51,135 nt of DNA from contig CAIXHP010000035.1 in the NCBI GenBank assembly GCA_903919315.1, positions 1-51,135 of the forward strand. Direction: 5' to 3'. Source of the DNA: an uncultured Pseudomonadota bacterium. Its GTDB lineage: Bacteria > Pseudomonadota > Alphaproteobacteria > UBA9219. Below, piece after piece: positions 27,149 to 36,181 of the stretch; the stretch's first letter is position 1; each line of letters begins with the position of its first letter. Made by a program: the position numbers and the translations under genes. Under the pieces are notes generated by a model. The model was not told the DNA's origin, ran no database searches, and saw only the letters and a program-made list of their open reading frames with translations.

Positions 27149-29059
27149 ATGAAAATGGCATCCGTCATTTCGACAATTCTGGGATTGGTGATTGGGCTTC
27201 CCGTGGTGGCGGCCGGTGTGTTGCTGGCAACCTTTGATGCCGATGGTTACCGCCCTCGGATCGCCGAAGCTCTCAGCAAAAAACTGGAGCGCGGCGTGGA
27301 CCTTAATGGGGCCATCAAGCTCGGAGTCTCCCTGCGTCATGGCTTCGACGTGTCGGTGAGCGATGTCAGCGTCGCCAATGCCGCTTGGGCCAACGGCCCC
27401 TATCTGCTCAAGGTGGGACGTGTGGAGTTGGGTGTCGGCCTTAAGCCGTTGTTTCAACGCCGTCTGGATATTACCGCCCTTAAATTGGCGGATGTCGATG
27501 TTCAGTTGGAGACGAACGCCGATGGGCATAACAACTGGACGCTGAAGCTCGCGGATGAAAAGGCGGGGGCAGGCGCATCGAAAGAGGTCGCCGCCTCTGC
27601 GCCTGTGTCCGTCCAAGTGAGCCGGGTTGAGATTGACCGGGCGCGTGTCACCCTGCGCGGCAAGGACGGCAAGCAAACCGTCTACAATGTGGATAGCTTG
27701 ACGCTTGATCACGGCGGTGAGGCTATCAAGCTTCGCCTTGTGGGGAATCTTGGCGAAGCGCCTGTTCAGTTGGTTATGACGGGCAAAATCCCGGATCAAC
27801 CAATGAAGGCGGCGTGGCCGTTCCAAGCGGATGTGGACTATGCCGCTCTCAAATTGCACGCCGAGGGAACGCTCGACACGCAGGCCAAGCGCGCGGATGT
27901 GTCCTTGTATGAAGTGACGTCCGGGGCGACGAAGGTCACCGGAAAACTGGCCGCGAACTGGGGCGGCGCACGTCCGGCGGTTACGGGAACACTGAACAGC
28001 GAACGCGTCCGTGTCGCCGACTTGAAGATGGAAGCGGGCGGCTCCGAAGCGGAAAGCGTCGCATCTTCCGCTCCTCGCGCGAATGGAACGGGCCGCTTGT
28101 TCAGCGATGAGCCGCTGAACTTGGCCGGTTTGAAAGCGGTGGACGCGAAGTTTGATGTGGCGATTGCGGAACTGACTGTAGGCCTCACGACAATGAAGCA
28201 AGTGCAGACGAGACTCGACCTCGCGAACGGTCGTCTTTTGCTCTCGCCTTTCAGCGCGATGGTGGCGGGCAGCAAGGCGGAGGGGCAGCTTAAGCTGGAC
28301 GGCTCATCGTCGCCCGCGCAGGCCAGCGTTATCCTCAAAGCCTATCAGATGGACTTGTCGGATTTGGCGCAGATCGGCGGACTTGAATCCTTTATCTCCG
28401 GCAAGGGCGACCTTGATCTCGACGTGGCCGCGATGGGGCGAAGCCCGCATGAATTGGCGAGCAGCGCCGACGGCCAGTTCAACATGATCGTCGCGGGAGG
28501 CGCTCTGTCGTCACGAGTTTTGGGGGAGATCGCGGGGACACTCTTGAACGCCTTTGCGCCGGGAACGGGGAGTTTGGCGAATACCGGGCTGAATTGCATG
28601 GCGGCGCGTTTCAAGATCGCGAACGGCGTGATGCAAACGAACGGGCTGTTGCTGGACACCGCGCAGGCGACCTTGGCGGCGACAGGCGACATTAATCTTG
28701 GCGAGGAAAAGATCGACATGCTGTTGCGCACACGCGCCAAGGCGGTGGATGTCAGCGCCTTTACGCCGCCGTTGCGCATCAGTGGCCCGCTCATGAAACC
28801 TCACTTTGCGCCTGACGCGGTGGGCGGCGCGCAAAAGATTGCGGGCTTGCTCATGGGAACGGCGACAGGCGAGAACAGCGGCGTTCCGGCGATCCAGGCG
28901 CAGGCGGGGCAGAACGCCTGCCTCTACACGCTTGAACATCCGCAAGCCTCGAATGGAGCGTCCACCAACAACGGGGCGTTGCAAGACACTGTCAACAAAG
29001 CACAGGACAAGATCAAAGATGTCGGCGGCAAGTTGCTAAAGGGTTTGTTTGGGCAATAG
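27149..29059 (+). CDS. AsmA-family protein
   Basis: A 636-residue protein anchored by one N-terminal membrane helix (about 5-27, VISTILGLVIGLPVVAAGVLLA) with a large periplasmic part. The N-terminal AsmA domain has the pattern LSKKLERGVDLNGAIKLGVS, and the C-terminal portion matches the AsmA/TamB-like beta-rich repeat (SLANTGLNCMAARFKIANGVM and LRTRAKAVDVSAF). Such proteins are implicated in moving phospholipid to the outer membrane. Cys-containing NTGLNC is a common landmark. The ATP12 gene begins at the very next base after its stop codon. Confidence 0.88.
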   Translation: MKMASVISTILGLVIGLPVVAAGVLLATFDADGYRPRIAEALSKKLERGVDLNGAIKLGVSLRHGFDVSVSDVSVANAAWANGPYLLKVGRVELGVGLKPLFQRRLDITALKLADVDVQLETNADGHNNWTLKLADEKAGAGASKEVAASAPVSVQVSRVEIDRARVTLRGKDGKQTVYNVDSLTLDHGGEAIKLRLVGNLGEAPVQLVMTGKIPDQPMKAAWPFQADVDYAALKLHAEGTLDTQAKRADVSLYEVTSGATKVTGKLAANWGGARPAVTGTLNSERVRVADLKMEAGGSEAESVASSAPRANGTGRLFSDEPLNLAGLKAVDAKFDVAIAELTVGLTTMKQVQTRLDLANGRLLLSPFSAMVAGSKAEGQLKLDGSSSPAQASVILKAYQMDLSDLAQIGGLESFISGKGDLDLDVAAMGRSPHELASSADGQFNMIVAGGALSSRVLGEIAGTLLNAFAPGTGSLANTGLNCMAARFKIANGVMQTNGLLLDTAQATLAATGDINLGEEKIDMLLRTRAKAVDVSAFTPPLRISGPLMKPHFAPDAVGGAQKIAGLLMGTATGENSGVPAIQAQAGQNACLYTLEHPQASNGASTNNGALQDTVNKAQDKIKDVGGKLLKGLFGQ

Positions 29060-29761
29060 ATGATAAAAGCAAAAACGCATGCGACCTATGAGGTCAAGCC
29101 GGAGGGGGCGTGTTACGTCCTGTATAGCGACGCGCTTCCGTTGAGCACACCGGCGGGGCGACTTTATGCCCTGCCTACGGCGGCGCTGGCAGAGGCCGTG
29201 GCCGACGAATGGCGCGCGCAGACGGACAAGGTCATGCCTTCGACCATGCCCCTGACGCAGTTGGCGGCGACGGCGCTGGATATTCTGCCGGAGAAGCGCG
29301 AACAGATCGTGGCGCAACTGGCAGGCTATGGAGCTAGCGAATTGCTCTGCCATCGCGCCGAACTTCCGCCTGCGTTGGCGCGGCGACAGCAGGAGGTTTG
29401 GCAGCCTTTGCTCGATTGGTGCGCTTTCCGATTCGATGCGTTGCTGCGCGTCGGCGCGGGGATCATGCCCCTTGAGCAGAGCGCGGACTCTCTGCGGGCC
29501 TTGCACGGCGCGGTCGCCGGTTATGACGATTTTCGTTTGGTGGGACTGAGCTGCGCTGTGGATGTCACAGGTTCGCTCGTTCTAGGCCTTGCGCTGGCCG
29601 AAAAGGAGCGGAGTCCCGAAGCGATATTCCAAGCCGCCGAACTCGACGCCCATTTCCAAGCCGAAGCCTGGGGTCCCGATCCGGCAGTCGAAGCCAAACA
29701 CCGCTCCATCCGCAACGAAATCGAAAACTGCGCTCGCTGGTTCGAGCTGTTGGGGGATTGA
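29060..29761 (+). CDS. ATP12-family F1-ATPase assembly chaperone
   Basis: A 233-residue protein of the ATP12 family, which in mitochondria and alphaproteobacteria helps assemble the F1 alpha subunit. The signature regions are RLYALPTAALAEAVADEW, a central TAL...GYGASELLCHRAE and the C-terminal VGLSCAVDVTGSLVLGLALAE. It sits directly after asmA with zero spacing (stop TAG, start ATG). The family is a good class marker. Confidence 0.9.
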   Translation: MIKAKTHATYEVKPEGACYVLYSDALPLSTPAGRLYALPTAALAEAVADEWRAQTDKVMPSTMPLTQLAATALDILPEKREQIVAQLAGYGASELLCHRAELPPALARRQQEVWQPLLDWCAFRFDALLRVGAGIMPLEQSADSLRALHGAVAGYDDFRLVGLSCAVDVTGSLVLGLALAEKERSPEAIFQAAELDAHFQAEAWGPDPAVEAKHRSIRNEIENCARWFELLGD

Positions 29762-29795
29762 GCGGTCACGCTTGTCGCCGCTGTGCCCGATAAAA

Positions 29796-29833
29796 AACCA
29801 CCCGACACGAGCTGTGGCCCGTATCGGGTGGTT
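29796..29833 (-). terminator. Rho-independent terminator of mlaA
   Basis: A 10-bp stem, AACCACCCGA (29796-29805) and TCGGGTGGTT (29824-29833), extended by three more pairs after one mismatch, is followed by six T on the minus strand. It lies 17 bases after the mlaA stop and also falls 34 bases beyond the ATP12 gene. Confidence 0.85.
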
Positions 29834-29849
29834 GAGGGTAATGCGGGGG

Positions 29850-30644
29850 TTACGGGACGATGGGCGCAGTTGCCTTTTCGCTGTCGTAATCCTCGAACTT
29901 CGGCGTTTCCGTTGTCACTTCGCCCAACTGCTTGGCGCGATGCTGGCGAAATACGCTGCGCATCTGCGCGTAGAAGTCGAGCGAGCCTTCGCGCAGGGCA
30001 TCCAAGCCTTCGATATTCTCTTCACGCCGCACCAGCGCGTTCGCCGCGATGCTTGAGATCATGAAGGTGTCCTCGATGGTCGCGCCGCCCAAAGCCGCGA
30101 TGTGGCCCCATGGCGACATGACGGAATCGACACCAAGGCCAATCGCGTCACGAATGTTCGACGGCCCAAGGAGCGGCAGGACGAGGTAAGGGCCAGACTT
30201 GATGCCCCAGCTGTTGAGGGTTTGACCAAAATCGCCCGACTGCTTCGGCAGATCAAACTCGTTGGCGACTTCGAACATACCCGCGCCGCCCAACGTGGTG
30301 TTGACGGCAAAGCGGCCCAGCGTCGTTCCGGCGCTGTTCAACTCGCCTTGCAGCAGGTTGTTGGCGAACACGACGGGTTCGTTCATGTTCTTGACGATAC
30401 CGGCGATGCGGTCGCGCAGGGGCGGGGGGATCATGCCACGGTACAGCTCGGCCAGCGGGCGGAGCAACAGGCGATCCATAAAGTCGTTGACGTCAAAGAC
30501 GACGCGGTTGACCGATTCAAACGGGTCGTTGGTGGCTTTGATCTCGGCCTCCTCCGACGCAGTCTTCGGCATGGACGAGCATGCGGGAAGCGCGACGATA
30601 GCCGACAACGCGAGCACAAAAGTCAGGTGGCGTGAAGAGCGCAT
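29850..30644 (-). CDS. mlaA: Phospholipid-binding lipoprotein MlaA (VacJ)
   Basis: An outer-membrane lipoprotein of 264 residues that pulls mislocalised phospholipids out of the outer leaflet in the Mla pathway. The signal peptide ends in a lipobox LPAC (about 19-22). The core has ATNDPFESVNRVVFDVNDF, LRDRIAGIVKNMNEPVVFANNLLQG, and the MlaA landmark GGAGMFEVANEF. It is followed by a strong terminator and preceded by hpnN, 55 bases upstream on the same strand. The pair suggests shared outer-membrane lipid handling. No MlaC-type gene is between them. Confidence 0.94.
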   Translation of the reverse strand: MRSSRHLTFVLALSAIVALPACSSMPKTASEEAEIKATNDPFESVNRVVFDVNDFMDRLLLRPLAELYRGMIPPPLRDRIAGIVKNMNEPVVFANNLLQGELNSAGTTLGRFAVNTTLGGAGMFEVANEFDLPKQSGDFGQTLNSWGIKSGPYLVLPLLGPSNIRDAIGLGVDSVMSPWGHIAALGGATIEDTFMISSIAANALVRREENIEGLDALREGSLDFYAQMRSVFRQHRAKQLGEVTTETPKFEDYDSEKATAPIVP

Positions 30645-30699
30645 GGTAAATCCTCTGAGATGGGATCAAGGGCAAAGGGAGAATCGCGTCAATTAACTA

Positions 30700-33273
30700 C
30701 TAACTCACTTTCGATGGGCCTAGCAAGACAGGAAGGATCAGGAACGTGCATAAAAGGGAATATAACAGAGCAACGGTTAATAATTCCCCCATACCGCTCG
30801 TGCCCGGATGTGTTGAAAGCGATAAACTGCCGAACGCGACCAAAGTCGTCGCCGCGCTGAACAAAACCGCGCGCGCCATACTCGACTGCAAGGGCTGAGA
30901 AATCCCCATACGCCAAGCGCTTACGAAATAAATCGCATAGGAAACGCCGAGGCTGAGCAGCAGGGGCAGGGCGATGATGTTGGCGAAGTTCAGGGGTAAA
31001 CAAATGATGACCATCGTCGCAAGCGTTAAGACACCGGCAAGAATCAGCGGCGCAATCAGCCGTAAAACATCGCCCACGTTCCGCAATACCAGCCATGCCA
31101 AAAAGCTGATGGCCAGCAGACCAAAGAGTCCCGCGCGGATAAACGCGTCGGTGACGGTCTTGCCCGATTCCTGAATCGAAATCGGGCTACCGCTGGCTTC
31201 GGGCGCGAGGCCGCGCACGGCAGCGGTAAAGGCCGTCAGGACACGATAATCGCGGGCATCGCCTTTGGGATAAACCTCAATCTTGGCGCGGTTATCCGCC
31301 GTGATCCAATCGCGGCGCAGATCGTCGGTGATGGTGTCGATGGCGACAGGCTCCGCCGCGAGGCTGGCGCGGATCGTCGCCAGCTGCGTTTCCATGCCGC
31401 GAATCAAAGCCTCGTGCAGATTTCGCAACAACAGCTCGTCATGGCGCGTCACGACTTCGTCCAAATCCTGCGCCAGCCGCGCGGCCTCCTTGCGCTCTGG
31501 CCCCAGTTCGCGCAATGCGGTCGCGGTTTTGCTGAGTGTCGTCAATACTTCGCCTTCGGTGGGCGCGGGCTCGATGGCCGGAGGGTTAAGCGTCGGCGCC
31601 AACAGCATGCTGGCATCGCCGATCATGGCGAGCTTTGCGTCCTGATTCTCAGGCACAAAGCTGGCCAACGTCATGACGTGATCGACTTCGGGCAGCGCCG
31701 CGATTTGCCGGGCCAAAGCTTCGGCTTCTGGCAGCGAGGGCTTGAGAATCTCGATCACATAGGGGTTGGCTTGTGGATCTTGCATCAGGTCAAACAGGGT
31801 CGCCACGGATTCCGAGCGCGGGTCTTTGAGATTCAGCGGATCGAAATCAAAACGCAGTTGCGTCGCTACGCCCATTCCGGCCACGGCCACCAGCGCTGTA
31901 ATGACGAGGATTTTGCGACGGTGCGCCAGCAAAAAGCGATCCACGGGCGCGGCCCACGCAAAGCCAATCGCTTCCGGCTCTGCGGGCGGCTTAAAGATCG
32001 CCAGCAGCGCGGGCAGAAGTGTGATGTTGAGCAGGAACGCGATGATCATCCCCACGCCCGCGATCAGCCCCAACTCGGCCACGCCTCGGTAAGCCGTGGG
32101 GATAAAGGCGAGAAAGCCAATGGCCGTCGACCCCGCGGCGAGAGCCAGCGGCAAAGCGATGATCTTTGCCGTCGCCAGCATGGCCTTGCCGCTGTCGGGT
32201 TCGCTGTGGCGCTGGTCGCGGTAACGCACACCGAACTGAATGCCGAAATCGACCGCGATGCCGACGAACATGACGGCAAAGGCCACCGAAATCAGATTGA
32301 GCGAGCCAATCGTCGCCATGGCAAAGGCGGTCGTGGCGATCAGCCCGGATGTCAGAGTCAGAAGAATCGGCAGGATCAGCCGGATCGAACGCAAAGCCAG
32401 ATACAGAATCACCAACACCAGCACGACCGAAAGGATGGTGGCGAATTCGGTGCCGCTGGCGACGCTGGCAAACTCTTCGTCGTTGAGCGCGACCGAGCCG
32501 GTCAGGCGCACGCGAAGGCCGTGATCGGGTGTGAGTTTCAGCTCAACGGCCATGGCGCGAACGGCGGCGCTGGCCGCTTCGCCGGGCGACAGCGCGGCAT
32601 AGTCCAGAACGGGCTGCGTCAGGATGAATTTACGCAAATCGCGGGGCGTGGGCTGGGCCGAGGAGAGCATGCTGCGCCATGGCAGGGGCTTGTTTTCGCC
32701 CGCCAAGACGGACTCGACGGTGTTCGCCATCATCGCAAAGGAGGGCGCAAGTTGGGCATAGTCCGTCGCGCCCTGCTGCACGCCCATGACCGTCAGAGCC
32801 ATGGTGTCGAACAAACCGCGCAAAGACGGATCGCTCGCGAGAGCGCCCAGCAGCGGCTGCGACTGAACCAGAGTGTCCATCAGGCCGTTGAGTTCGTCGT
32901 CCGACAGAAAGAGGAGCCCGTATTTGCGGAAAAAGGGGATGTTTTCGGGGCGCACCACGTTCTTGAACAGGTCGGGACGCGCCTGCATTTTGTCGGCCAG
33001 AGCGGCGGCGGCGTTTTCGGCATCGTCCGCCGTCGCTCCGTCGATGACGACGACCAGACGATCGGTCTTTTGCGGAAAAGCCTTTTCCAGCTCCACCTCA
33101 CGCAACCGCCAGTCGAGGTCGGCCGACAGCAGCTGGTTTACGTCTGTGTTGATCTTGATATGCCCCGCGACATACCACCCCAACCCTATGCTGAGCACAA
33201 GGGCGGCCAAAAGAACCGGAACGGCAAAACGGCGGCAGGCATCGACCAGACGGATGATAAGGGCGGTAAGCAC
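30700..33273 (-). CDS. hpnN: Hopanoid-transport RND exporter HpnN
   Basis: An 857-residue MMPL/RND-family inner-membrane transporter with a duplicated layout: membrane helix 1 (about 15-36), a periplasmic domain, a bundle of five helices (about 275-450, including FVGIAVDFGIQFGVRY and GSTAIGFLAF), a second long periplasmic domain and a second bundle (730-850). The N-terminal HIKINTDVNQLLSADLDWR is typical of HpnN, which carries hopanoids to the outer membrane. Hopanoid synthesis genes are not in the window, so a general sterol or lipid role is possible. It is followed by mlaA after 55 bases. Confidence 0.87.
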   Translation of the reverse strand: MLTALIIRLVDACRRFAVPVLLAALVLSIGLGWYVAGHIKINTDVNQLLSADLDWRLREVELEKAFPQKTDRLVVVIDGATADDAENAAAALADKMQARPDLFKNVVRPENIPFFRKYGLLFLSDDELNGLMDTLVQSQPLLGALASDPSLRGLFDTMALTVMGVQQGATDYAQLAPSFAMMANTVESVLAGENKPLPWRSMLSSAQPTPRDLRKFILTQPVLDYAALSPGEAASAAVRAMAVELKLTPDHGLRVRLTGSVALNDEEFASVASGTEFATILSVVLVLVILYLALRSIRLILPILLTLTSGLIATTAFAMATIGSLNLISVAFAVMFVGIAVDFGIQFGVRYRDQRHSEPDSGKAMLATAKIIALPLALAAGSTAIGFLAFIPTAYRGVAELGLIAGVGMIIAFLLNITLLPALLAIFKPPAEPEAIGFAWAAPVDRFLLAHRRKILVITALVAVAGMGVATQLRFDFDPLNLKDPRSESVATLFDLMQDPQANPYVIEILKPSLPEAEALARQIAALPEVDHVMTLASFVPENQDAKLAMIGDASMLLAPTLNPPAIEPAPTEGEVLTTLSKTATALRELGPERKEAARLAQDLDEVVTRHDELLLRNLHEALIRGMETQLATIRASLAAEPVAIDTITDDLRRDWITADNRAKIEVYPKGDARDYRVLTAFTAAVRGLAPEASGSPISIQESGKTVTDAFIRAGLFGLLAISFLAWLVLRNVGDVLRLIAPLILAGVLTLATMVIICLPLNFANIIALPLLLSLGVSYAIYFVSAWRMGISQPLQSSMARAVLFSAATTLVAFGSLSLSTHPGTSGMGELLTVALLYSLLCTFLILPVLLGPSKVS

Positions 33274-33439
33274 GCAGAACCTCGCGGGTAATGATCAATT
33301 CACAAGACTCGCCTGTCTTAACACAAAAAGCGGCGCTCAAGGCGGAGGATAAACGCGAATCCCCCGTCCTCCAAAGCCCCTCGCCGTATCCCTTGCGCTC
33401 CGCCCCAGACTGTGCCAAAAAACGCCGCACCTCACATAA

Positions 33440-33514
33440 GCTGCCGTAGCTCAGGGGTAGAGCACGTCCTTGGTAAGGACGGGGTCGTAGGTTCAATTCC
33501 TATCGGCAGCACCA
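33440..33514 (+). tRNA. tRNA-Thr (anticodon GGT)
   Basis: A canonical cloverleaf of 75 bases: acceptor GCTGCCG pairing with CGGCAGC, D-arm GCTC/GAGC, anticodon stem CGTCC/GGACG around the loop TTGGTAA, and T-arm GTAGG/CCTAT with loop TTCAATT. The CCA end is encoded (33512-33514). The anticodon GGT reads threonine. AT-rich accessory DNA and an integrase remnant follow, so it may have been an integration site. Confidence 0.96.
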
Positions 33515-33722
33515 GTTTCCCAATAAAATCAGCAAGCTTTCCTGAATGTTCCGATTACCCCATCGGCGCAAATATGCAGAACTTTGCAAGAACATCGCCC
33601 AAAAGTGGGGGAAGAAACAAGATTAGTATTTTCTCCGAATGAGTTGCCGAATAGCTCGTATAAAGTTAGGGTGTAGTTCTCCTTGCGCTCTTTGCTCCCC
33701 TAGCCAATGAAGGCAATCCGTA

Positions 33723-34634
33723 ATGCAAACCAATCTTTTGGACCGTCAGATTTGGAAAAACATTAATGATGCGGCTCAGCAGGTTGAAGGAGCCCTTGAG
33801 ACGGACTTGATGGCCTACATAGGCCCCATACATCCTCAATATCTAAAGGCGTTTAGAAATTTTATTGAGGCAATGGGAACGCCGAAAAGAAACGCCGAGG
33901 CAATTACCATCCTACTTAGGACGCCTGGCGGTATTGTTGAGGCCGCCGAGAAGATGGTTGAAATTATTCGGCATCATTACCTCACAGTGAATTTCGTTGT
34001 GCCGGATTATGCTATGTCTGCGGGGACAATTTTATGTATGTCCGGCAATAAAATTTATATGGATTATTCTTCGTCACTCGGCCCGATTGATCCACAAGTG
34101 CAGGTGGCAGGACAAGGTAATTCAGGGTGGAAATTTGTCCCTGCTCTTGGATATCTAGATATGGTGGAAAAATTGATAAATCGGGCAACAGAAGGAACAC
34201 TCACACAAGCTGAGTTTTTGATCCTACAAAGCCAAGACTTAGCAATGCTGCGCTCTTACGAACAAGCAAGAGACTTATCTGTCAGCCTTCTGAAAAAATG
34301 GCTGGTAGAATATAAGTTTAAAAGCTGGGATAAACACCGCTCGGATGTTTCTAAAAAGGGGCAAGAAGTCACTTCGGAAGAAAAGGAGGAGAGAGCTGCT
34401 GCTATTGCTAAACAATTGGGAGACAACAAGGTCTGGCATTCTCATGCACGAATGATTGGTATATCCACATTAACAAAAGATTTACGACTGGAAGTTGAGG
34501 ATTATTCCGAAAATATTAACCTAAGAAACAAAATTCGAGTGTATAATGACTTATTAACAGATTACGTAGATCGTAGCGGAGAAGGGTTTATCCTTCACAA
34601 CAGAATATTACAAGATGATGGAGCCGCGTCATGA
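33723..34634 (+). CDS. Clp-fold serine protease, SDH (SppA/ClpP-like) family
   Basis: A 303-residue protein resembling the SDH/serine dehydrogenase proteinase family (PF01972), a branch of the Clp/crotonase fold. The features are LLRTPGGIVEAAEKMVEII (about 65-83), the putative nucleophile Ser99 in PDYAMSAGTILCMSG, and YSSSLGPIDPQVQ (116-128). There is no signal peptide or membrane helix, so it should act in the cytoplasm. Substrate unknown. The gene is AT-rich relative to its surroundings, lies 209 bases after tRNA-Thr and overlaps the next small ORF by ATGA, so the two form an operon. This context suggests horizontal origin; a defence role is speculation. Confidence 0.8.
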   Translation: MQTNLLDRQIWKNINDAAQQVEGALETDLMAYIGPIHPQYLKAFRNFIEAMGTPKRNAEAITILLRTPGGIVEAAEKMVEIIRHHYLTVNFVVPDYAMSAGTILCMSGNKIYMDYSSSLGPIDPQVQVAGQGNSGWKFVPALGYLDMVEKLINRATEGTLTQAEFLILQSQDLAMLRSYEQARDLSVSLLKKWLVEYKFKSWDKHRSDVSKKGQEVTSEEKEERAAAIAKQLGDNKVWHSHARMIGISTLTKDLRLEVEDYSENINLRNKIRVYNDLLTDYVDRSGEGFILHNRILQDDGAAS

Positions 34635-34840
34635 CACTGACAACACGCCTTGAGCATGTTTTAAGCCAACGCTTACCTCTTCTTGAGCGGGACGAGACGT
34701 ATGTGTCATACAAAAAATATTATGACGAAATGAAATCTAGCGGGCTTCTAAAAGAAGAAGGGTATACCTTGGCTCCGTTTGGAGAACCTGTTTCTCAACA
34801 TCCTCAAAAAGATAAGGTTGCAGCAAGAACACTCTATTAA
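34631..34840 (+). CDS. 69-residue protein of unknown function
   Basis: A short, charged, probably helical protein (MTLTTRLEHVLSQRLPLLER at the start, Lys/Asp/Tyr-rich middle, FGEPVSQHPQKDK near the end). I recognise no family. Its ATG overlaps the protease stop codon (ATGA), and it shares the AT-rich composition of that gene, so it is likely a partner, adaptor or substrate. No terminator is evident after it. Confidence 0.6.
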   Translation: MTLTTRLEHVLSQRLPLLERDETYVSYKKYYDEMKSSGLLKEEGYTLAPFGEPVSQHPQKDKVAARTLY

Positions 34841-34856
34841 TTGGAGATATTAAGTT

Positions 34857-35072
34857 CTAACCAAGTCTTGGCAACCTCTTCCCCGCCTCCCGTACAACCT
34901 CAATATCCCCGCCTTGATAGCGTAGGGAGCTTTTAACGTCCGTGTGGCCGAGGCGATCCATAATGGTGCGCAGGGAGGCTCCCTGTGCGTAGAGCCTTGT
35001 GCCGACAGTATGGCACGCCATGTGAGGAGTGATGTTCACCCCATGCCGTCGCGCAGGGGGATAAGCCAGTTA
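34857..35072 (-). pseudogene. Tyrosine recombinase (integrase) remnant
   Basis: Only the C-terminal end of a phage-type integrase remains: ARRHGVNITPHMACHT, TRLYAQGASLRTIMDRLGH, SLRYQGGD and a short tail. An in-frame stop lies at 35070-35072 and the N-terminal two thirds are gone. In the HxxR box the arginine is replaced by cysteine (HMAC), while the later GH and the Tyr of SLRYQ survive. A GTG start (35037-35039) could give 60 residues, but this cannot be an active enzyme. With tRNA-Thr at 33440 it frames a small inserted island. Confidence 0.85.
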
Positions 35073-35209
35073 TGGCCCCGCCACTGTGATCCCCGCATTG
35101 TGAGGGGGAAAGCCCCCCTCCACGTTCCCCTTGCGCCGTCAAAGAACCTCGGCGTAGGTTTATGCGGAGCGAAGGTTTTGCGCTCGTGTAGTGAAAGGGC
35201 TGGACGCTT

Positions 35210-36124
35210 ATGAAGATTGAGGGATTTCGGGTTTGGCGTTGGGCGGTGCTGGCGTTGTTGGTGGGGGGCTTTGCGCTGCGGGTCGCGCCTGCTGCGGCTT
35301 ATTCTGCCAGCGAGACGAACCCAGCTGATTTGGGCAACTATGCTTGTGAGCGGGTGGGGGCGGGCAAAGCGCTCGATCTGACCGGTGCCGCCGTCACTTT
35401 TGAGGACGAGTTTTTTCGCCAGAGCATCGCTCCGCCCGAAGGCCATAACTTGTGGTATGCGCCTATCCATGGCGGGTTCGGCGGCGCAAGGTTTTTGCGC
35501 CCCGACGATAAGTTTTCCCCCTTTTCCCAAATCATCGGGCACCTCAACATCCGTATGAGCTACCGTGACGGGAAGTGGTATTCAGGGATCATTCAGACGG
35601 TGAACGCCAAGGGAGTCGGCTTTGCCCAGAAATACGGTTATTTTGAAATGCGCGCGCAGTTTCCGGCGGGCATGGGCTCATGGCCCGCTTTTTGGCTCAA
35701 GACGGTGAACCAGTTCACGAATCCGACCGAAACGCGCGCGGAAATCGATGTGATCGAGGCTTATGGCGGCCGAGATCAATTTGGCCATCATTCGACCGTC
35801 CACCTCTGGCCTGCCGCGCAACGCGGCTCGGCCTCGCTGGCGAAACATTGGTGGAAGGGATGCTATAACAAGATTCCGGGCGGCTTGTTTGACGGGCAAT
35901 TCCATACCTATGGCGGCGAAATTACGCCCAATTACGTCATTCTCTATTTCGATCGCAAGGAAGTCGCGCGTTTTGCGACGTTGCCTGAATTTAAGAAGCC
36001 TTTGTTTGTCCTCGTTGATCTGGCCTATAACGCTCAGTATGAGCCGCGCACCGATCTCACGCCGCTCGATATGCGCATAGACTATGTTCGCGTGTGGCAG
36101 CGTCCTCAATGGAGGAATCTTTAG
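35210..36124 (+). CDS. Glycoside hydrolase family 16 (beta-glucanase/ExoK-like)
   Basis: A 304-residue secreted enzyme. A hydrophobic N-terminal segment (10-30) ending in APAAAYSA acts as signal peptide. The GH16 catalytic motif is ETRAEIDVIEAYGG, with Glu178 as nucleophile, Asp180 and Glu183 as acid/base. Upstream of it lies KYGYFEMRAQFPAGMGSWPAFW, typical of the family. In polysaccharide loci such enzymes (ExoK-type) trim the polymer or set its length. It opens the exopolysaccharide region on the plus strand, 57 bases ahead of the exosortase gene. Substrate is inferred. Confidence 0.88.
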   Translation: MKIEGFRVWRWAVLALLVGGFALRVAPAAAYSASETNPADLGNYACERVGAGKALDLTGAAVTFEDEFFRQSIAPPEGHNLWYAPIHGGFGGARFLRPDDKFSPFSQIIGHLNIRMSYRDGKWYSGIIQTVNAKGVGFAQKYGYFEMRAQFPAGMGSWPAFWLKTVNQFTNPTETRAEIDVIEAYGGRDQFGHHSTVHLWPAAQRGSASLAKHWWKGCYNKIPGGLFDGQFHTYGGEITPNYVILYFDRKEVARFATLPEFKKPLFVLVDLAYNAQYEPRTDLTPLDMRIDYVRVWQRPQWRNL

Positions 36125-36181
36125 GCGAGGCGGCATCGGATTCAGAACTGGAAACGCGAGATTGATAGAAGGCCTGGCTTT

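Noticed and set aside
31414-33291. Long plus-strand open frame opposite hpnN
   Set aside because: It mirrors hpnN on the other strand, is rich in Arg, Gln and His as antisense frames of GC-rich genes are, and shows no family motif.
35140-35175. Possible second copy of the tRNA-Thr end as an attachment repeat
   Set aside because: Only about eight bases (CGTAGGTT) are shared with the T-arm of the tRNA, too few to call an att site.
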